Shown here in pieces: positions 8,324 through 17,449 of a DNA stretch of 64,000 nucleotides (its first letter is position 1; every line of letters begins with the position of its first letter). The stretch spans positions 961,619-1,025,618 of the forward strand of contig NZ_JACHUZ010000013.1 in the NCBI RefSeq assembly GCF_019903425.1, in the 5' to 3' direction. Under the pieces are notes generated by a model. It worked only from the letters and a program-made list of their open reading frames with translations. It ran no database searches and had not been told where the DNA came from. The translations under genes were made by a program, and so were the position numbers. The stretch comes from Vreelandella halophila (lineage in GTDB: Bacteria > Pseudomonadota > Gammaproteobacteria > Pseudomonadales > Oleiphilaceae).

Positions 8324-9721
8324 TCAAATTGTGTTTGGAGCCGCAGGAGGCTGCTCCTTAAGCAGGGCCTCTACGGTCCTGAGACCCTTTTCAACTGTCT
8401 CCCGGTGGGCTTCTGCGGAAAGGCAGAGCCGAACGGCGGGAGGTACGGGAGAACGGCCCACAGCAAAAGGCTCACCGCTTCGGATCAACACGCTTTCCCG
8501 CTCGCAGGCGGCAACGAACTCGTTGGGCCGCCAGGGTTCGGGCAGGTAGAGCCACAGATTGAACCCGTAGGGCTGTGCCTGGTAGGTGTAATTTGCGAGG
8601 ATATTGGCGGCCAGTGCCTGGCGGTGGCCGATCTCCCCACGCTGCCAGCGCATCAGTTCGTTGGCACGGCCCGAGCTGATCCAGCGACAGGCAATCTCCG
8701 CATTCAGCGGTGGCGCCATCCAGCAGTGGCTGCGAAGACTGTCACCAAGCCGCCCCACCAGGCTGGCGGGGCCACGGAGCACGCCCACCCGCAGGCCGCC
8801 GGCCATGACCTTGGAGCAGCCGCTGATGTACAGGACCCGTTCCGGGTCCATTTCAACCAGGTTTGGTGGCCGCTCGTCCGCGCTGACCAGGTGGATGTCA
8901 TCCTCCAGGATCCAGACGCCATGGCGAGCCGCAATACGCAGCAGCGCCTGCCGGCGCTCATACCCCATACAGGCGGTCGTGGGGTTGTTCTGGTTGGGTG
9001 TGCAATAGAGAACCTGTGGGCACTGCTGGTGGCAGAGGGCCTCGAACGAATCCGGCCGTATGCCTTCTGCGTCCATCTCCAGAGCGCAGTGCCGCAGCCC
9101 CTGCTGGCGGGTTGCGGCAATGATGCCGGGGTAGGTGAGGCTGGCTGAGGCAACCGTACCCCCTGGGCGTGCCAGTGCCTGCAGCGCAATGTGCACGCTG
9201 TGCAGGCCACCCAGAGTGATCAGGGTTTCCTCCGGGTCAAGCTTCTGGCCCCAGTGTTCAAACCACTCCGTGAGAATGCGCCGGTGACGCTCCAGCCCGA
9301 ACTCCGGCTGGTAGGAGACCGCATCGTGCAGAGCCTTCGGGTCCTGGGCCAGAGACTGCAGGGACTCGGCGAGGGCCTGTTCCCGGTAGGCGGGAATGCA
9401 GTAGCTCAACGCGAAGTTTATGGCTCCCGGCGCCTCACTTTCCGGAGGAATGCCGAATTCGGCGTCGTGCTCCGTCTCGCTGGAGCGGACGAAGGTGCCA
9501 CTGCCCGTGCGCGCCACGATCAGCCCCCGCTTCTCGGCTTCCGCATAGCCACGGGTGACCGTGCCTACGGTTACCTCCAGCACGTCTGCCAGGGCGCGGT
9601 GTGTGGGCAGCTTGTCGCCCGGTTGCAGTTCGCCCGATGCCAGCCCCTGTGCAATAAGTGAGGCAATGTGTTTGTGGTGGGGGCGCTCGGATCTGTCGAA
9701 GCGTTCAAACCATTTTGTCAT
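8324..9721 (-). CDS. MocR-type regulator (GntR helix-turn-helix fused to aminotransferase fold)
   Basis: This 465-residue protein has an N-terminal GntR winged helix (KLPTHRALADVLEVTVGTVT, about residues 40-60) joined to a class I aminotransferase fold. The probable PLP lysine lies in YISGCSKVMAGGLRVG. MocR proteins usually use PLP and an amino acid as effector and control a divergent neighbour, here the AlaX/MFS genes. I start it at 9721 (MTKWFERF); the frame is open another 60 residues upstream, but that part is AT-rich and low-complexity, unlike coding sequence, and overlaps the likely operator. The helix-turn-helix starts about 20 residues after my chosen start, as in other MocR proteins. 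Confidence 0.88.
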   Translation of the reverse strand: MTKWFERFDRSERPHHKHIASLIAQGLASGELQPGDKLPTHRALADVLEVTVGTVTRGYAEAEKRGLIVARTGSGTFVRSSETEHDAEFGIPPESEAPGAINFALSYCIPAYREQALAESLQSLAQDPKALHDAVSYQPEFGLERHRRILTEWFEHWGQKLDPEETLITLGGLHSVHIALQALARPGGTVASASLTYPGIIAATRQQGLRHCALEMDAEGIRPDSFEALCHQQCPQVLYCTPNQNNPTTACMGYERRQALLRIAARHGVWILEDDIHLVSADERPPNLVEMDPERVLYISGCSKVMAGGLRVGVLRGPASLVGRLGDSLRSHCWMAPPLNAEIACRWISSGRANELMRWQRGEIGHRQALAANILANYTYQAQPYGFNLWLYLPEPWRPNEFVAACERESVLIRSGEPFAVGRSPVPPAVRLCLSAEAHRETVEKGLRTVEALLKEQPPAAPNTI

Positions 9722-9724
9722 GAT

Positions 9725-9815
9725 AACAATATTGTTGTTGACATCATTGTTGTGGTCAATAGTCTCTATAATTGTAAGATCTATTGAAAATTTTGCATTT
9801 ATTGTATCGATACAA
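9725..9815. promoter_or_regulatory. AT-rich operator and promoter region between mocR and alaX
   Basis: This stretch is far more AT-rich than its surroundings. It holds a 12-bp palindrome AACAATATTGTT (9725-9736), two direct repeats ATTGTTGT 15 bp apart (9731-9738 and 9746-9753), and a perfect 14-bp palindrome TTGTATCGATACAA (9802-9815). Direct repeats of this kind are typical MocR binding sites. TATAAT-like hexamers also occur here. Confidence 0.55.
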
Positions 9816-9878
9816 ATAATGCCATACAACCTCTTGATACGCCGGTGGTCGTACTGAGCGAAAACATGAAAATCCGTC

Positions 9879-9911
9879 GCAGGGAGAGATACTCTCTCCA
9901 TCTCTCCCTGC
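9879..9911 (+). promoter_or_regulatory. leader hairpin upstream of alaX
   Basis: A perfect 11-bp stem, GCAGGGAGAGA (9879-9889) and TCTCTCCCTGC (9901-9911), with an 11-nt loop ends 49 bp before the alaX ATG. It could be an attenuator or an RNA-stability element; no T-run follows. Confidence 0.4.
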
Positions 9912-9960
9912 TTAAATGGTAACGCCCGAAGGAATTCAGAGGACTGATCAGGGAGAAGTC

Positions 9961-10695
9961 ATGCAGGAATGTGCCATCAGATCCACAGAGCGTTTGTTTG
10001 AGGAGGATGCTTACGCAACGGAAGGGGAGGCCGAGGTGGTCGACGTAACCTCCCGGGGCATCGTCCTGGATCGAACCCTCTTCTATGCCGAGAGCGGCGG
10101 ACAACCCGGGGATACCGGGTGGCTCAGGTGGGGAGATGGTGCCGGGGAAGGCCTTCGTATTTCGGATGCGCAGTATATGCCCGGGAAGGTCCGGATCGTG
10201 CACCAGGTGGACGCCTCAATCATGCCCCGGGAAGGGCAGACCATCCGCTTTGAGATTGACTGGAGCCGGCGATATCGCCACATGCGCATGCATACCTGTC
10301 TTCACGTGCTTTGCGGCCTGATCAACGCGCCGGTGACAGGCTGCTCAATTCATGCGGAGCGCGGCCGGCTGGACTTTGACCTGCCCGAGAGTGTCTTCAA
10401 TAGGGAAGAACTCGATCACACGCTGCAGGAGGAAATCGCCAACCAGCGCCGCGTTACCCATTTCTGGCGAACCGGGGAAGAAATCGCAGAGGCCCTGAAG
10501 CAGGTGCGCACGGTCAAGCTGCCACCCACCACGGAGCAGCGGCTGCGTTTGGTGGAGATTGAAGGGCTGGATGTGCAGCCCTGCGGCGGCACCCATGTCC
10601 GTCATACCGGCGAACTCAAGGGGCTTCATGTGGCAAAGATCGAGAAGAAGAGCAAACACAACCGGCGCATTACCATCAGGGATCACGTGGGCTGA
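9961..10695 (+). CDS. alanyl-tRNA editing protein, AlaX type
   Basis: This 244-residue stand-alone homologue of the AlaRS editing domain has the full zinc/active-site set: His111-x3-His115 (HTCLH) and Cys208-x3-His212 (CGGTH). AlaX proteins hydrolyse mischarged Ser- or Gly-tRNA(Ala). I choose ATG 9961, preceded by GGGAGAAG, rather than an in-frame ATG at 9916 that lacks a ribosome site. It is followed 18 bp later by an MFS carrier and sits divergent from a MocR regulator. The context suggests an amino-acid-responsive unit, but the amino acid cannot be read from the sequence. Confidence 0.88.
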   Translation: MQECAIRSTERLFEEDAYATEGEAEVVDVTSRGIVLDRTLFYAESGGQPGDTGWLRWGDGAGEGLRISDAQYMPGKVRIVHQVDASIMPREGQTIRFEIDWSRRYRHMRMHTCLHVLCGLINAPVTGCSIHAERGRLDFDLPESVFNREELDHTLQEEIANQRRVTHFWRTGEEIAEALKQVRTVKLPPTTEQRLRLVEIEGLDVQPCGGTHVRHTGELKGLHVAKIEKKSKHNRRITIRDHVG

Positions 10696-10713
10696 ACGAC
10701 TGGGGAGAGATGC

Positions 10714-11943
10714 ATGGACGATCTGGCACGACAACGACTCCGGGTTTATTTGCTGGCAATCTGTCAGGCACTGTTCCTGACCTGCGCCGTGGCCTCGGTC
10801 TCCGTGGCCGCGATCGTGGGTGCCGAACTGGCACCCACACCCTGGATGACGACCCTGCCCTACGGGCTGCAGTTCGCGGTCGTGATCCTGTGCGCGTATC
10901 CGGTCTCACGGCTCATGGGCGCCGTGGGCCGGCGGCCCGCGTTCCTGCTCGGCGCCTGTTTTGCCATGGCGGCCGGGGTGACCGGGTACCTGGCCATCCG
11001 CGGTGGCTCCTTTGCCGGGCTGATCCTCAGTCATGTGCTACTGGGTATCTTCATTACCCACGCTAATTATTACCGGTTTGCCGCCACTGACGGGGTTGAG
11101 GCGGCGTTACGGGCCCGGGCAGTGGCCCTGGTTACGGCAGGGGGTGTGCTGGCCGGCATCCTGGCGCCGCTGCTGACCCTGGAGGCGGGTGCCCTGTTTG
11201 AGGGGCAGTCTTTTGCCCACAGCTACCTGATCTTCTCGCTCGCCGGTGTCATTACTTTTCTGGTCATGCTGGGTGTGCCCGGGCTGAATGCGCCTGCCAC
11301 TTCATCGGCGAAGCCGACTGCTGAACGGGCGGAATCACCGGCAGTGCCTTCCTCCATGGCCGGGGTAGGCGCGTTCCTGGCTATGTACTGTGCGGGGGCC
11401 GGCTATCTGGTCATGAATCTGTTGATGGTCCAGTCGACGCTGGCGCTCAACACTGGCCCGGGGAGCCATGCGCTGGTGGGTGTGGCCATCCAGCTCCATG
11501 TGGTGGCTATGTTCCTGCCGTCGTTCTTTACCGGGCGGCTGCTGGAGCGTTTTGGCCATACCCGGGTGCTGGGCGTGGGGTTCCTGCTGCTGGTGCTTTC
11601 AGCGCTTACGGGCATGCCGGGGGAGGCGCCGTTTTTCGTGGTGCCGTCACTGATCCTTCTGGGTGTGGCCTGGAACTTCCTGTACGTGGGCGGCAGCGCC
11701 TTCCTGACCCTGTGCCATGCGCCCGAGCGGGCGCACCGGGTTCAGGGCGTCAATGATACCGTCGTCTCCGGTCTGGCCGCTGTAGGCGCACTGGGAGCGG
11801 GCGCGCTCTACCACCTTCTGGGCTGGTCCGGAAGCTTGGTGCTGTCACTGCCGGTTGCCGGTGTCGGCCTGGCGATGCTGGTCTACTGGCAGCGTGCCAC
11901 CGCCGCCTCAGGGATCCGGAAAGGGGAGGCACCTGAATCATGA
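10714..11943 (+). CDS. major facilitator superfamily transporter
   Basis: This 409-residue protein has about twelve hydrophobic helices in two halves, with the MFS loop motif in weakened form (RLMGAVGRRPAFLLGA) between helices 2 and 3. A soluble linker at about residues 195-215 separates the halves. It has GGGGAGAG before its ATG, 18 bp after alaX, and its stop codon overlaps the next gene's start (ATGA). The substrate is unknown; given MocR and AlaX, an amino acid or small amine is plausible. Confidence 0.85.
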   Translation: MDDLARQRLRVYLLAICQALFLTCAVASVSVAAIVGAELAPTPWMTTLPYGLQFAVVILCAYPVSRLMGAVGRRPAFLLGACFAMAAGVTGYLAIRGGSFAGLILSHVLLGIFITHANYYRFAATDGVEAALRARAVALVTAGGVLAGILAPLLTLEAGALFEGQSFAHSYLIFSLAGVITFLVMLGVPGLNAPATSSAKPTAERAESPAVPSSMAGVGAFLAMYCAGAGYLVMNLLMVQSTLALNTGPGSHALVGVAIQLHVVAMFLPSFFTGRLLERFGHTRVLGVGFLLLVLSALTGMPGEAPFFVVPSLILLGVAWNFLYVGGSAFLTLCHAPERAHRVQGVNDTVVSGLAAVGALGAGALYHLLGWSGSLVLSLPVAGVGLAMLVYWQRATAASGIRKGEAPES

Positions 11944-12389
11944 GACGACAGTCCGACGACACCGCCTCCATCAACTTCACCGGTCTTTACACCGGCGAGG
12001 TCTGGCGGCGCAACAGCCTGGCACCGGCATTTCTGGGTTCCGGGGGCGGGCCCTGGCTGTACCGTGGGCTGTTGCCCGTGGAATGGCTCAGCCGGTCCCT
12101 GGGTGGCAGCAACCTGCGCACCATACTGCTGCAGCGCCACCGCATCATGGACCACCTGCTGGAACGCTGGATCCGGGAAGGGTCGGAATCCATGGAAAGC
12201 GTGGTTGAGCAGTGCTTCCGGCCCGGTGAACCCATTGTGGTGATCACCGAGGGGCTGACCAGCTATTTCACACTTGAGGATATGCTTCCGTTCTGGGCGC
12301 GAATCGCCGCGCTCGGGCTGAGCCGCGGGAACCATGAAAAAAGGGGCGCCCGCGGGGCGCCCCTTTTCGTTCACGTTACTTCCCTGTAG
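11940..12389 (+). pseudogene. remnant of a class I SAM-dependent methyltransferase (leucine carboxyl methyltransferase-like)
   Basis: The open frame encodes 149 residues. Its first 80 (SINFTGLYTGEVWRRN, LRTILLQRHRIMDHLLERW) and a later piece (PIVVITEGLTSYFTLEDMLPFW) resemble methyltransferases that are normally about 270-300 residues long. The SAM-binding stretch expected between them (of the type VVEIACGLSPRG) is missing, with the joint near residue 80-85. The end is also lost: the last residues are simply the terminator read through as codons. The start overlaps the MFS stop (ATGA). I infer one internal deletion plus loss of the 3' end, leaving no enzyme activity. Confidence 0.65.
12339..12367. 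terminator. bidirectional rho-independent terminator
   Basis: AAAAGGGGCGCCC, a GCG loop and GGGCGCCCCTTTT form a near-perfect stem with A- and T-tracts on either side. It can end transcription of the alaX/MFS unit on the plus strand and of glnK-amtB on the minus strand. Confidence 0.9.
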
Positions 12390-12403
12390 ACCGGCTGGTT
12401 TGA

Positions 12404-13648
12404 TCAGCCGTTGCCTTCGAACTCGGGGTACGCTTCCATGCCGCACTCGGCGATGTCGAGGCCTTCGTACTCCTGCTCCTCGCTCACACGGATGCCCATC
12501 ACGGCCTTGAGGATGCCCCAGACAACCAGGCTGGCCACAAAGACCCAGACGAAGATGGTGAGGGCGCCGATGATCTGGCCGCTGAAGCTGGCACCGCTAT
12601 TGGTGATCGGCACCAGCAGCAGGCCCAGAAGACCCACGGTACCGTGGACGGAGATGGCACCCACCGGATCGTCGATACGCAGCTTGTCCAGCGCTACAAT
12701 CGAGAACACCACCAGCACACCGCCAAGGGCACCGAAGATGGTGGCCGCGAGCGGGGTTGGAGTGGAGGGCTCGGCGGTGATCGCAACCAGGCCGGCCAGT
12801 GCCCCGTTGAGCAGCATGGTCAGGTCAGCCTTGCCGAACATCAGCCGGGCCACGATCAGGGCTGCTATAGCGCCGCCAGCGGCCGCCGTGTTGGTGTTCA
12901 GGAACACAATGGCGATCGAGTTGGCGGATTCAACACTGGCTGCTGCCAGCACGGAACCACCGTTGAAGCCGAACCAGCCCATCCAGAGGATGAAGGTGCC
13001 CAGGGTTGCCAGCGGCAGGTTGGCACCCGGAATGGCCCGGATTTCCCCGTTGGCGCCGTACTTGCCCTTACGCGGGCCGAGCAGCAGGACACCTGCCAGC
13101 GCCGCAGCCGCACCGGCCATGTGCACGATGCCGGAACCGGCGAAGTCACTGAATCCAAGGTCCGCGAGGTTGTACATACCGAACACCTCAGCACCGCCCC
13201 AGGTCCAGGCGCCTTCCATCGGATAGATGAAGCCGGTCAGGACAACAGCAAAGGCGAAGAACGCCCAGAGCTTCATCCGCTCGGCAACAGCACCGGAGAC
13301 GATGGACATGGCGGTTGCCACGAACACAACCTGGAAGAAGAAGTCAGAGGCCGGCGCGTAGGTTGAAACCGCTTCATAGGTGAAGCCTTCGGAGACGCCG
13401 GGATCCATGATGCCGGACAGGAAGGTGCCGCCGCCGTACATGATCGCGTAGCCGCAGACCATGTACATGATGCAGGCGATGGCGTAGAGGCCGACGTTCT
13501 TGGCCAGGATTTCAGTGGTGTTCTTGGCCCGGACCAGTCCGGATTCAAGCATGGTGAAGCCTGCCGCCATCCACATGACGAAGGCACCACAGATCAGAAA
13601 GTAAAAGGTATCAAGTGCAAACTGCAGTTCGTTAACTGTGTTTTCCAT
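12404..13648 (-). CDS. amtB: ammonium transporter
   Basis: This 414-residue Amt/MEP channel has eleven expected membrane helices. The N-terminus carries the family pattern FTMLESGLVRAKNTTEIL and the core has FVVFVATAMSIVSGAVAER-type and GFNGGSV motifs. It conducts ammonium across the inner membrane and is gated by GlnK, whose gene lies 70 bp upstream on the same strand. I start at 13648 (MENTVNEL) with GGAGG 10 bp upstream, rather than an in-frame ATG 21 bp earlier. The C-terminal tail (EGLDIAECGMEAYPE) is the conserved GlnK-interacting region. Confidence 0.95.
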   Translation of the reverse strand: MENTVNELQFALDTFYFLICGAFVMWMAAGFTMLESGLVRAKNTTEILAKNVGLYAIACIMYMVCGYAIMYGGGTFLSGIMDPGVSEGFTYEAVSTYAPASDFFFQVVFVATAMSIVSGAVAERMKLWAFFAFAVVLTGFIYPMEGAWTWGGAEVFGMYNLADLGFSDFAGSGIVHMAGAAAALAGVLLLGPRKGKYGANGEIRAIPGANLPLATLGTFILWMGWFGFNGGSVLAAASVESANSIAIVFLNTNTAAAGGAIAALIVARLMFGKADLTMLLNGALAGLVAITAEPSTPTPLAATIFGALGGVLVVFSIVALDKLRIDDPVGAISVHGTVGLLGLLLVPITNSGASFSGQIIGALTIFVWVFVASLVVWGILKAVMGIRVSEEQEYEGLDIAECGMEAYPEFEGNG

Positions 13649-13718
13649 TGGAATAAGCCCTCCGCACAAGGCTTTTCAACTTCGGGAATGTTGCGATGGC
13701 GTCTGGGGTGGTCAGGCG

Positions 13719-14204
<486 letters not shown>

Positions 14205-14358
14205 TTACCTGATGCCGCCGGGGTGCGGCCCGGCTGCATTGCCCCATTGTAGCGCATTCGTCCCCAGCGTGACCCAATATTGGGCGCATGGTGGCCTGTG
14301 GGAGCGCCCTGGCCGCTGTGCTAGCATACCACCCATCAATGAATCGAGGAGTGGAGCC

Positions 14359-14622
14359 ATGCCCCGTAGCCCCCAGGATCTATTCAGCGAACTGCGTGGT
14401 CAGCTGGACCAGTTCATGCCGGATATGGCCCGGGTGGCCCGGGACGACGTGGAGCAGCACGTGCGCATGGCAGTGACCTCGGTGATTGACCGGCTGGACC
14501 TGGTGACCCGGGAGGAGTTTGATGCCCAGTCTGCCGTCCTGACCCGTACGCGGGAGAAGGTCGAGGCGCTTGAGAAGCGTGTTGCGGAACTGGAGGAACA
14601 AGTGGGCCACCACCAGCAGTAA
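14359..14622 (+). CDS. ubiK: ubiquinone biosynthesis accessory factor UbiK (BMFP family)
   Basis: This 87-residue small protein starts MPRSPQDLFSELRGQLDQF, with GAGGAGTGG upstream. A helical N-terminal half is followed by a C-terminal coiled coil (VLTRTREKVEALEKRVAELE). UbiK (formerly YqiC) binds UbiJ and lipids in the aerobic ubiquinone-synthesis complex. Its place directly upstream of comM and divergent from glnK is the usual one in Pseudomonas-like genomes. Confidence 0.9.
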   Translation: MPRSPQDLFSELRGQLDQFMPDMARVARDDVEQHVRMAVTSVIDRLDLVTREEFDAQSAVLTRTREKVEALEKRVAELEEQVGHHQQ

Positions 14623-14655
14623 CCGCACAACACCACCAATAACAGGGATGTTGCC

Positions 14656-16167
14656 ATGAGCTTTGCCGTGATCCACACACGGGCAAGGGTGGGCGTGGAT
14701 GCCCCAGCCGTGACCGTTGAAACCCACCTGTCCGGCGGCCTGCCGTCACTGTCCATCGTGGGCATGCCCGAGGCCGGCGTGCGCGAGAGCAAGGACCGGG
14801 TACGCAGTGCCCTGCTCAACAGCGGGTTCGATTTCCCTGCCCGCCGCATCACCATCAACCTGGCCCCCGCCGATCTGCCCAAGGAAGGCAGCCGCTTCGA
14901 TCTGCCCATCGCCCTGGGTATCCTGGCCGCGTCCGGACAGGTTGAGCCGGAAGCTGTAGCCGGGATGGAGTTCCTTGGGGAGCTGGCACTGGACGGGAGC
15001 CTGCGTCCATTGGAGGGCATACTGCCTGCCGTGATGGGCGCCCGTGGACTGGAGCGCACCATTATGGTGCCAGCGGGCAATGCCGACGAAGCGGCCCTTG
15101 CCAGTCAGGAAGATACCTTCGCCGCGGATCATCTGCTCAGCGTCTGTGCCCACCTTAAAGGCGAACAGCGTTTGCCAGCCATTGCGCCGCGTGATGCGGA
15201 TGATCTGGGGCAGGGCGCCGCGCCGGACCTGTCAGACGTTCAGGGCCAGCATATTCCAAAACGGGCCCTGGAGATCGCCGCTGCCGGTAGCCACAATCTG
15301 CTTTTCCACGGTCCGCCCGGCACTGGCAAGAGCATGCTCGCGAGCCGCTTGCCGGGGCTGCTGCCACCGCTGGCGAGGGAGGTGGCTCTGGAGGTCGCTT
15401 CCGTGCACTCGGTGGCGGGGTCATTCAGCCAGGCGCGGGGCTGGCGTACGCCGCCCTACCGGGCGCCCCACCACACCGCCTCGGCTGTGGCCCTGGTAGG
15501 TGGCGGTAGTAGCCCCCGCCCCGGCGAGATCTCGCTGGCCCACCGGGGGGTGCTCTTCCTGGACGAGCTGCCGGAGTTCGACCGCAAGGTACTGGAGGTG
15601 CTGCGCGAGCCCATGGAATCCGGCGAGATCGTCATCTCCAGGGCGAATACCCGGGTTACCTTTCCGGCCCGGTTCCAGGTGGTCGCGGCCATGAACCCGT
15701 GCCCCTGTGGCTATGAAGGGCACCCGGATATCGCCTGCCGGTGCTCGGCACAGCAGATTCTGCGTTACCAGAGCCGCCTGTCAGGGCCTCTGATGGACCG
15801 CTTCGACATGCACGTGGGGGTGCCGGTCCAGGACGGGCGCACACTGCTCCGCCCCGAGAAAGGGGAGACCAGCAGTGCCGAGGTCCGCGAGCGGGTCAGC
15901 CGGCTGCGTACGGTCCAGCACCAGCGTGGTGCACTGAATGCGGAACTGGCGGGAGACGCACTGCACCAAGCCTGCGCCCTGGACAGCGACGGCGAGACCC
16001 TTCTGGAGCAGGCCATGGGCCGGCTGGGGCTGTCTGCCCGGGCGTTGCACCGGGTGCTGAGGGTGAGCCGGACCATCGCGGACCTCGCCGGCGCGGACCG
16101 GGTGGAAAAGGCGCAGCTGGTGGAGGCCCTGGGTTACCGATTGCAGTCCGGCGCCGAATCCGGATAA
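14656..16167 (+). CDS. comM: ComM/YifB-family AAA+ ATPase (Mg-chelatase-like)
   Basis: This 503-residue protein has an N-terminal Lon-protease-like fold (residues 1-170), an AAA+ domain with Walker A GPPGTGKS and Walker B LFLDELPEF, and a C-terminal helical domain. ComM is a hexameric helicase that promotes branch migration during natural transformation. The zinc-cluster-like MNPCPCGYEGHPDIACRC is present. It starts 33 bp after ubiK and is followed 32 bp later by trmB. The old annotation as a magnesium chelatase should not be linked with the CobN-like protein of this window. Confidence 0.94.
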   Translation: MSFAVIHTRARVGVDAPAVTVETHLSGGLPSLSIVGMPEAGVRESKDRVRSALLNSGFDFPARRITINLAPADLPKEGSRFDLPIALGILAASGQVEPEAVAGMEFLGELALDGSLRPLEGILPAVMGARGLERTIMVPAGNADEAALASQEDTFAADHLLSVCAHLKGEQRLPAIAPRDADDLGQGAAPDLSDVQGQHIPKRALEIAAAGSHNLLFHGPPGTGKSMLASRLPGLLPPLAREVALEVASVHSVAGSFSQARGWRTPPYRAPHHTASAVALVGGGSSPRPGEISLAHRGVLFLDELPEFDRKVLEVLREPMESGEIVISRANTRVTFPARFQVVAAMNPCPCGYEGHPDIACRCSAQQILRYQSRLSGPLMDRFDMHVGVPVQDGRTLLRPEKGETSSAEVRERVSRLRTVQHQRGALNAELAGDALHQACALDSDGETLLEQAMGRLGLSARALHRVLRVSRTIADLAGADRVEKAQLVEALGYRLQSGAESG

Positions 16168-16199
16168 TCCGTGGCCCAAATCCCAGAGCCGGAGGCCCC

Positions 16200-16904
16200 A
16201 TGACCGATTCCAGCGACGACCTGGCCCGCAGCAAGGAACGCTCCGTGCGCAGCTTTGTACTGCGCGCAGGGCGTATGACCCGCGGGCAGCAGAATGCCTG
16301 GGATCGACTCTGGCCACACTACGGGCTCAGTCTGGCGGATGGGCCCGTTGACCGGGAGCGGGTGTTTGGCCGGCATGCACCGCTGAACCTGGAAATCGGC
16401 TTTGGCATGGGGCAGTCTCTGGCTGAAATGGCCGAGGCGGCTCCGGAGCAGGATTTCATCGGCGTGGAGGTGCACAAGCCCGGCTGTGGCGCGCTGCTGA
16501 TGGAAATGGAGGCGCGCGGGCTCGATAATATCCGCCTCTACCGCGCGGATGCGCTGGACGTGCTCACTGAAGCCATCCCGGAAGCAGCCCTCGACCGGGC
16601 ATTGATTCTGTTCCCGGACCCCTGGCCGAAGAAGAAGCACCACAAGCGCCGCCTGATCCAACCGGATTTCGTGGCCACACTGCACCGCTACATCCGCCCC
16701 GGCGGTCTCCTGCACATCGCCACGGACTGGGAGCCCTACGCCGAGCACATCCTGGAGGTGATAAACGAGGCGCCGGGGTACTGCAACCTGTCACAGGATG
16801 GCACCACAGTGCCACGACCGGCGGACCGGCCGTTGACCAAGTTCGAGAAACGTGGCGAGGCGCGCGGCCACGGCGTGGCCGACATGCTGTTCGAGCGTCA
16901 GTGA
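16200..16904 (+). CDS. trmB: tRNA (guanine-N7-)-methyltransferase
   Basis: This 234-residue protein methylates G46 of tRNA. It shows the SAM site LEIGFGMGQSL, the PWPKKKHHKRRL motif for tRNA binding, and the C-terminal TKFEKRGEARGHGVADM block. GGAGG lies just before ATG 16200. The last 7 bp overlap the convergent membrane-protein gene, so neither strand has room for a separate terminator. Confidence 0.95.
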   Translation: MTDSSDDLARSKERSVRSFVLRAGRMTRGQQNAWDRLWPHYGLSLADGPVDRERVFGRHAPLNLEIGFGMGQSLAEMAEAAPEQDFIGVEVHKPGCGALLMEMEARGLDNIRLYRADALDVLTEAIPEAALDRALILFPDPWPKKKHHKRRLIQPDFVATLHRYIRPGGLLHIATDWEPYAEHILEVINEAPGYCNLSQDGTTVPRPADRPLTKFEKRGEARGHGVADMLFERQ

Positions 16905-17449
16905 TGCCAGTCCCCGGGCTGCAGCGGCTGGCGCCGCGCCGCCCGGACCACCAGCAGGCAGGCACCGCCCACCAACAGCCCGGTGAACTTGACCAGGGTG
17001 GCGATGGTGGCCAGCGGCGGCCAGAGTTCGGTTTCGGGCTGGTGGATGGCGGTGATCAGGAAGGCGTTCTCCGCCGCATCCCCAAGGGCACCAATCACCA
17101 GCAGGGTCTTGGCCAGGCGCCCCGCCTTGCGCTCCCGGATCCCCGGCCTGTCGTACAGGAAGTGGTTGGCCAGGGCCACGAGGAAAACCGCGTAGAGCCC
17201 GATGAACAGGAAATCCACCCAGAGCGTGAGCTCCGGCAGGGGGGTGTGATTGCGCTGCCACTGGCGGTGCAGCTGCTCGGCGCGATCAGGCTCATCCGCC
17301 AGCTCATAGCTCATGACATGCTGGGGGATCTCGGGGGTGGCCAGGTACTGGTTGGTGAGCATCACCGCCACCAGGGCCGCGCCGGTGAGCAGGGCCAGCC
17401 AGCGCAACCTGTGGGACCAGGGTCGGGGTTCCACGCCGAAGAGTTTCAT
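16898..17449 (-). CDS. small membrane protein of unknown function
   Basis: This 183-residue protein has four likely membrane helices (about residues 16-34, 76-96, 112-132 and 143-166). A periplasmic or cytosolic loop after the first helix is rich in Glu and Arg. I do not recognise the family. Its ATG overlaps the hemW stop codon (ATGA), so it is co-translated at the end of the metX-metW-DUF4426-rdgB-hemW series. Other gammaproteobacteria often have a small membrane protein of unknown function at this point. Confidence 0.75.
   Translation of the reverse strand: MKLFGVEPRPWSHRLRWLALLTGAALVAVMLTNQYLATPEIPQHVMSYELADEPDRAEQLHRQWQRNHTPLPELTLWVDFLFIGLYAVFLVALANHFLYDRPGIRERKAGRLAKTLLVIGALGDAAENAFLITAIHQPETELWPPLATIATLVKFTGLLVGGACLLVVRAARRQPLQPGDWHH

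Noticed and set aside
9722-9901. An upstream extension of the MocR gene by 60 residues
   Set aside because: The stretch is AT-rich, encodes low-complexity sequence and contains the palindromes and repeats expected of an operator.
14656-16167. comM as a magnesium chelatase subunit that could serve the CobN-like protein
   Set aside because: The ComM/YifB layout is a DNA helicase; it lies with ubiK and trmB and is cytosolic, while CobN appears periplasmic.
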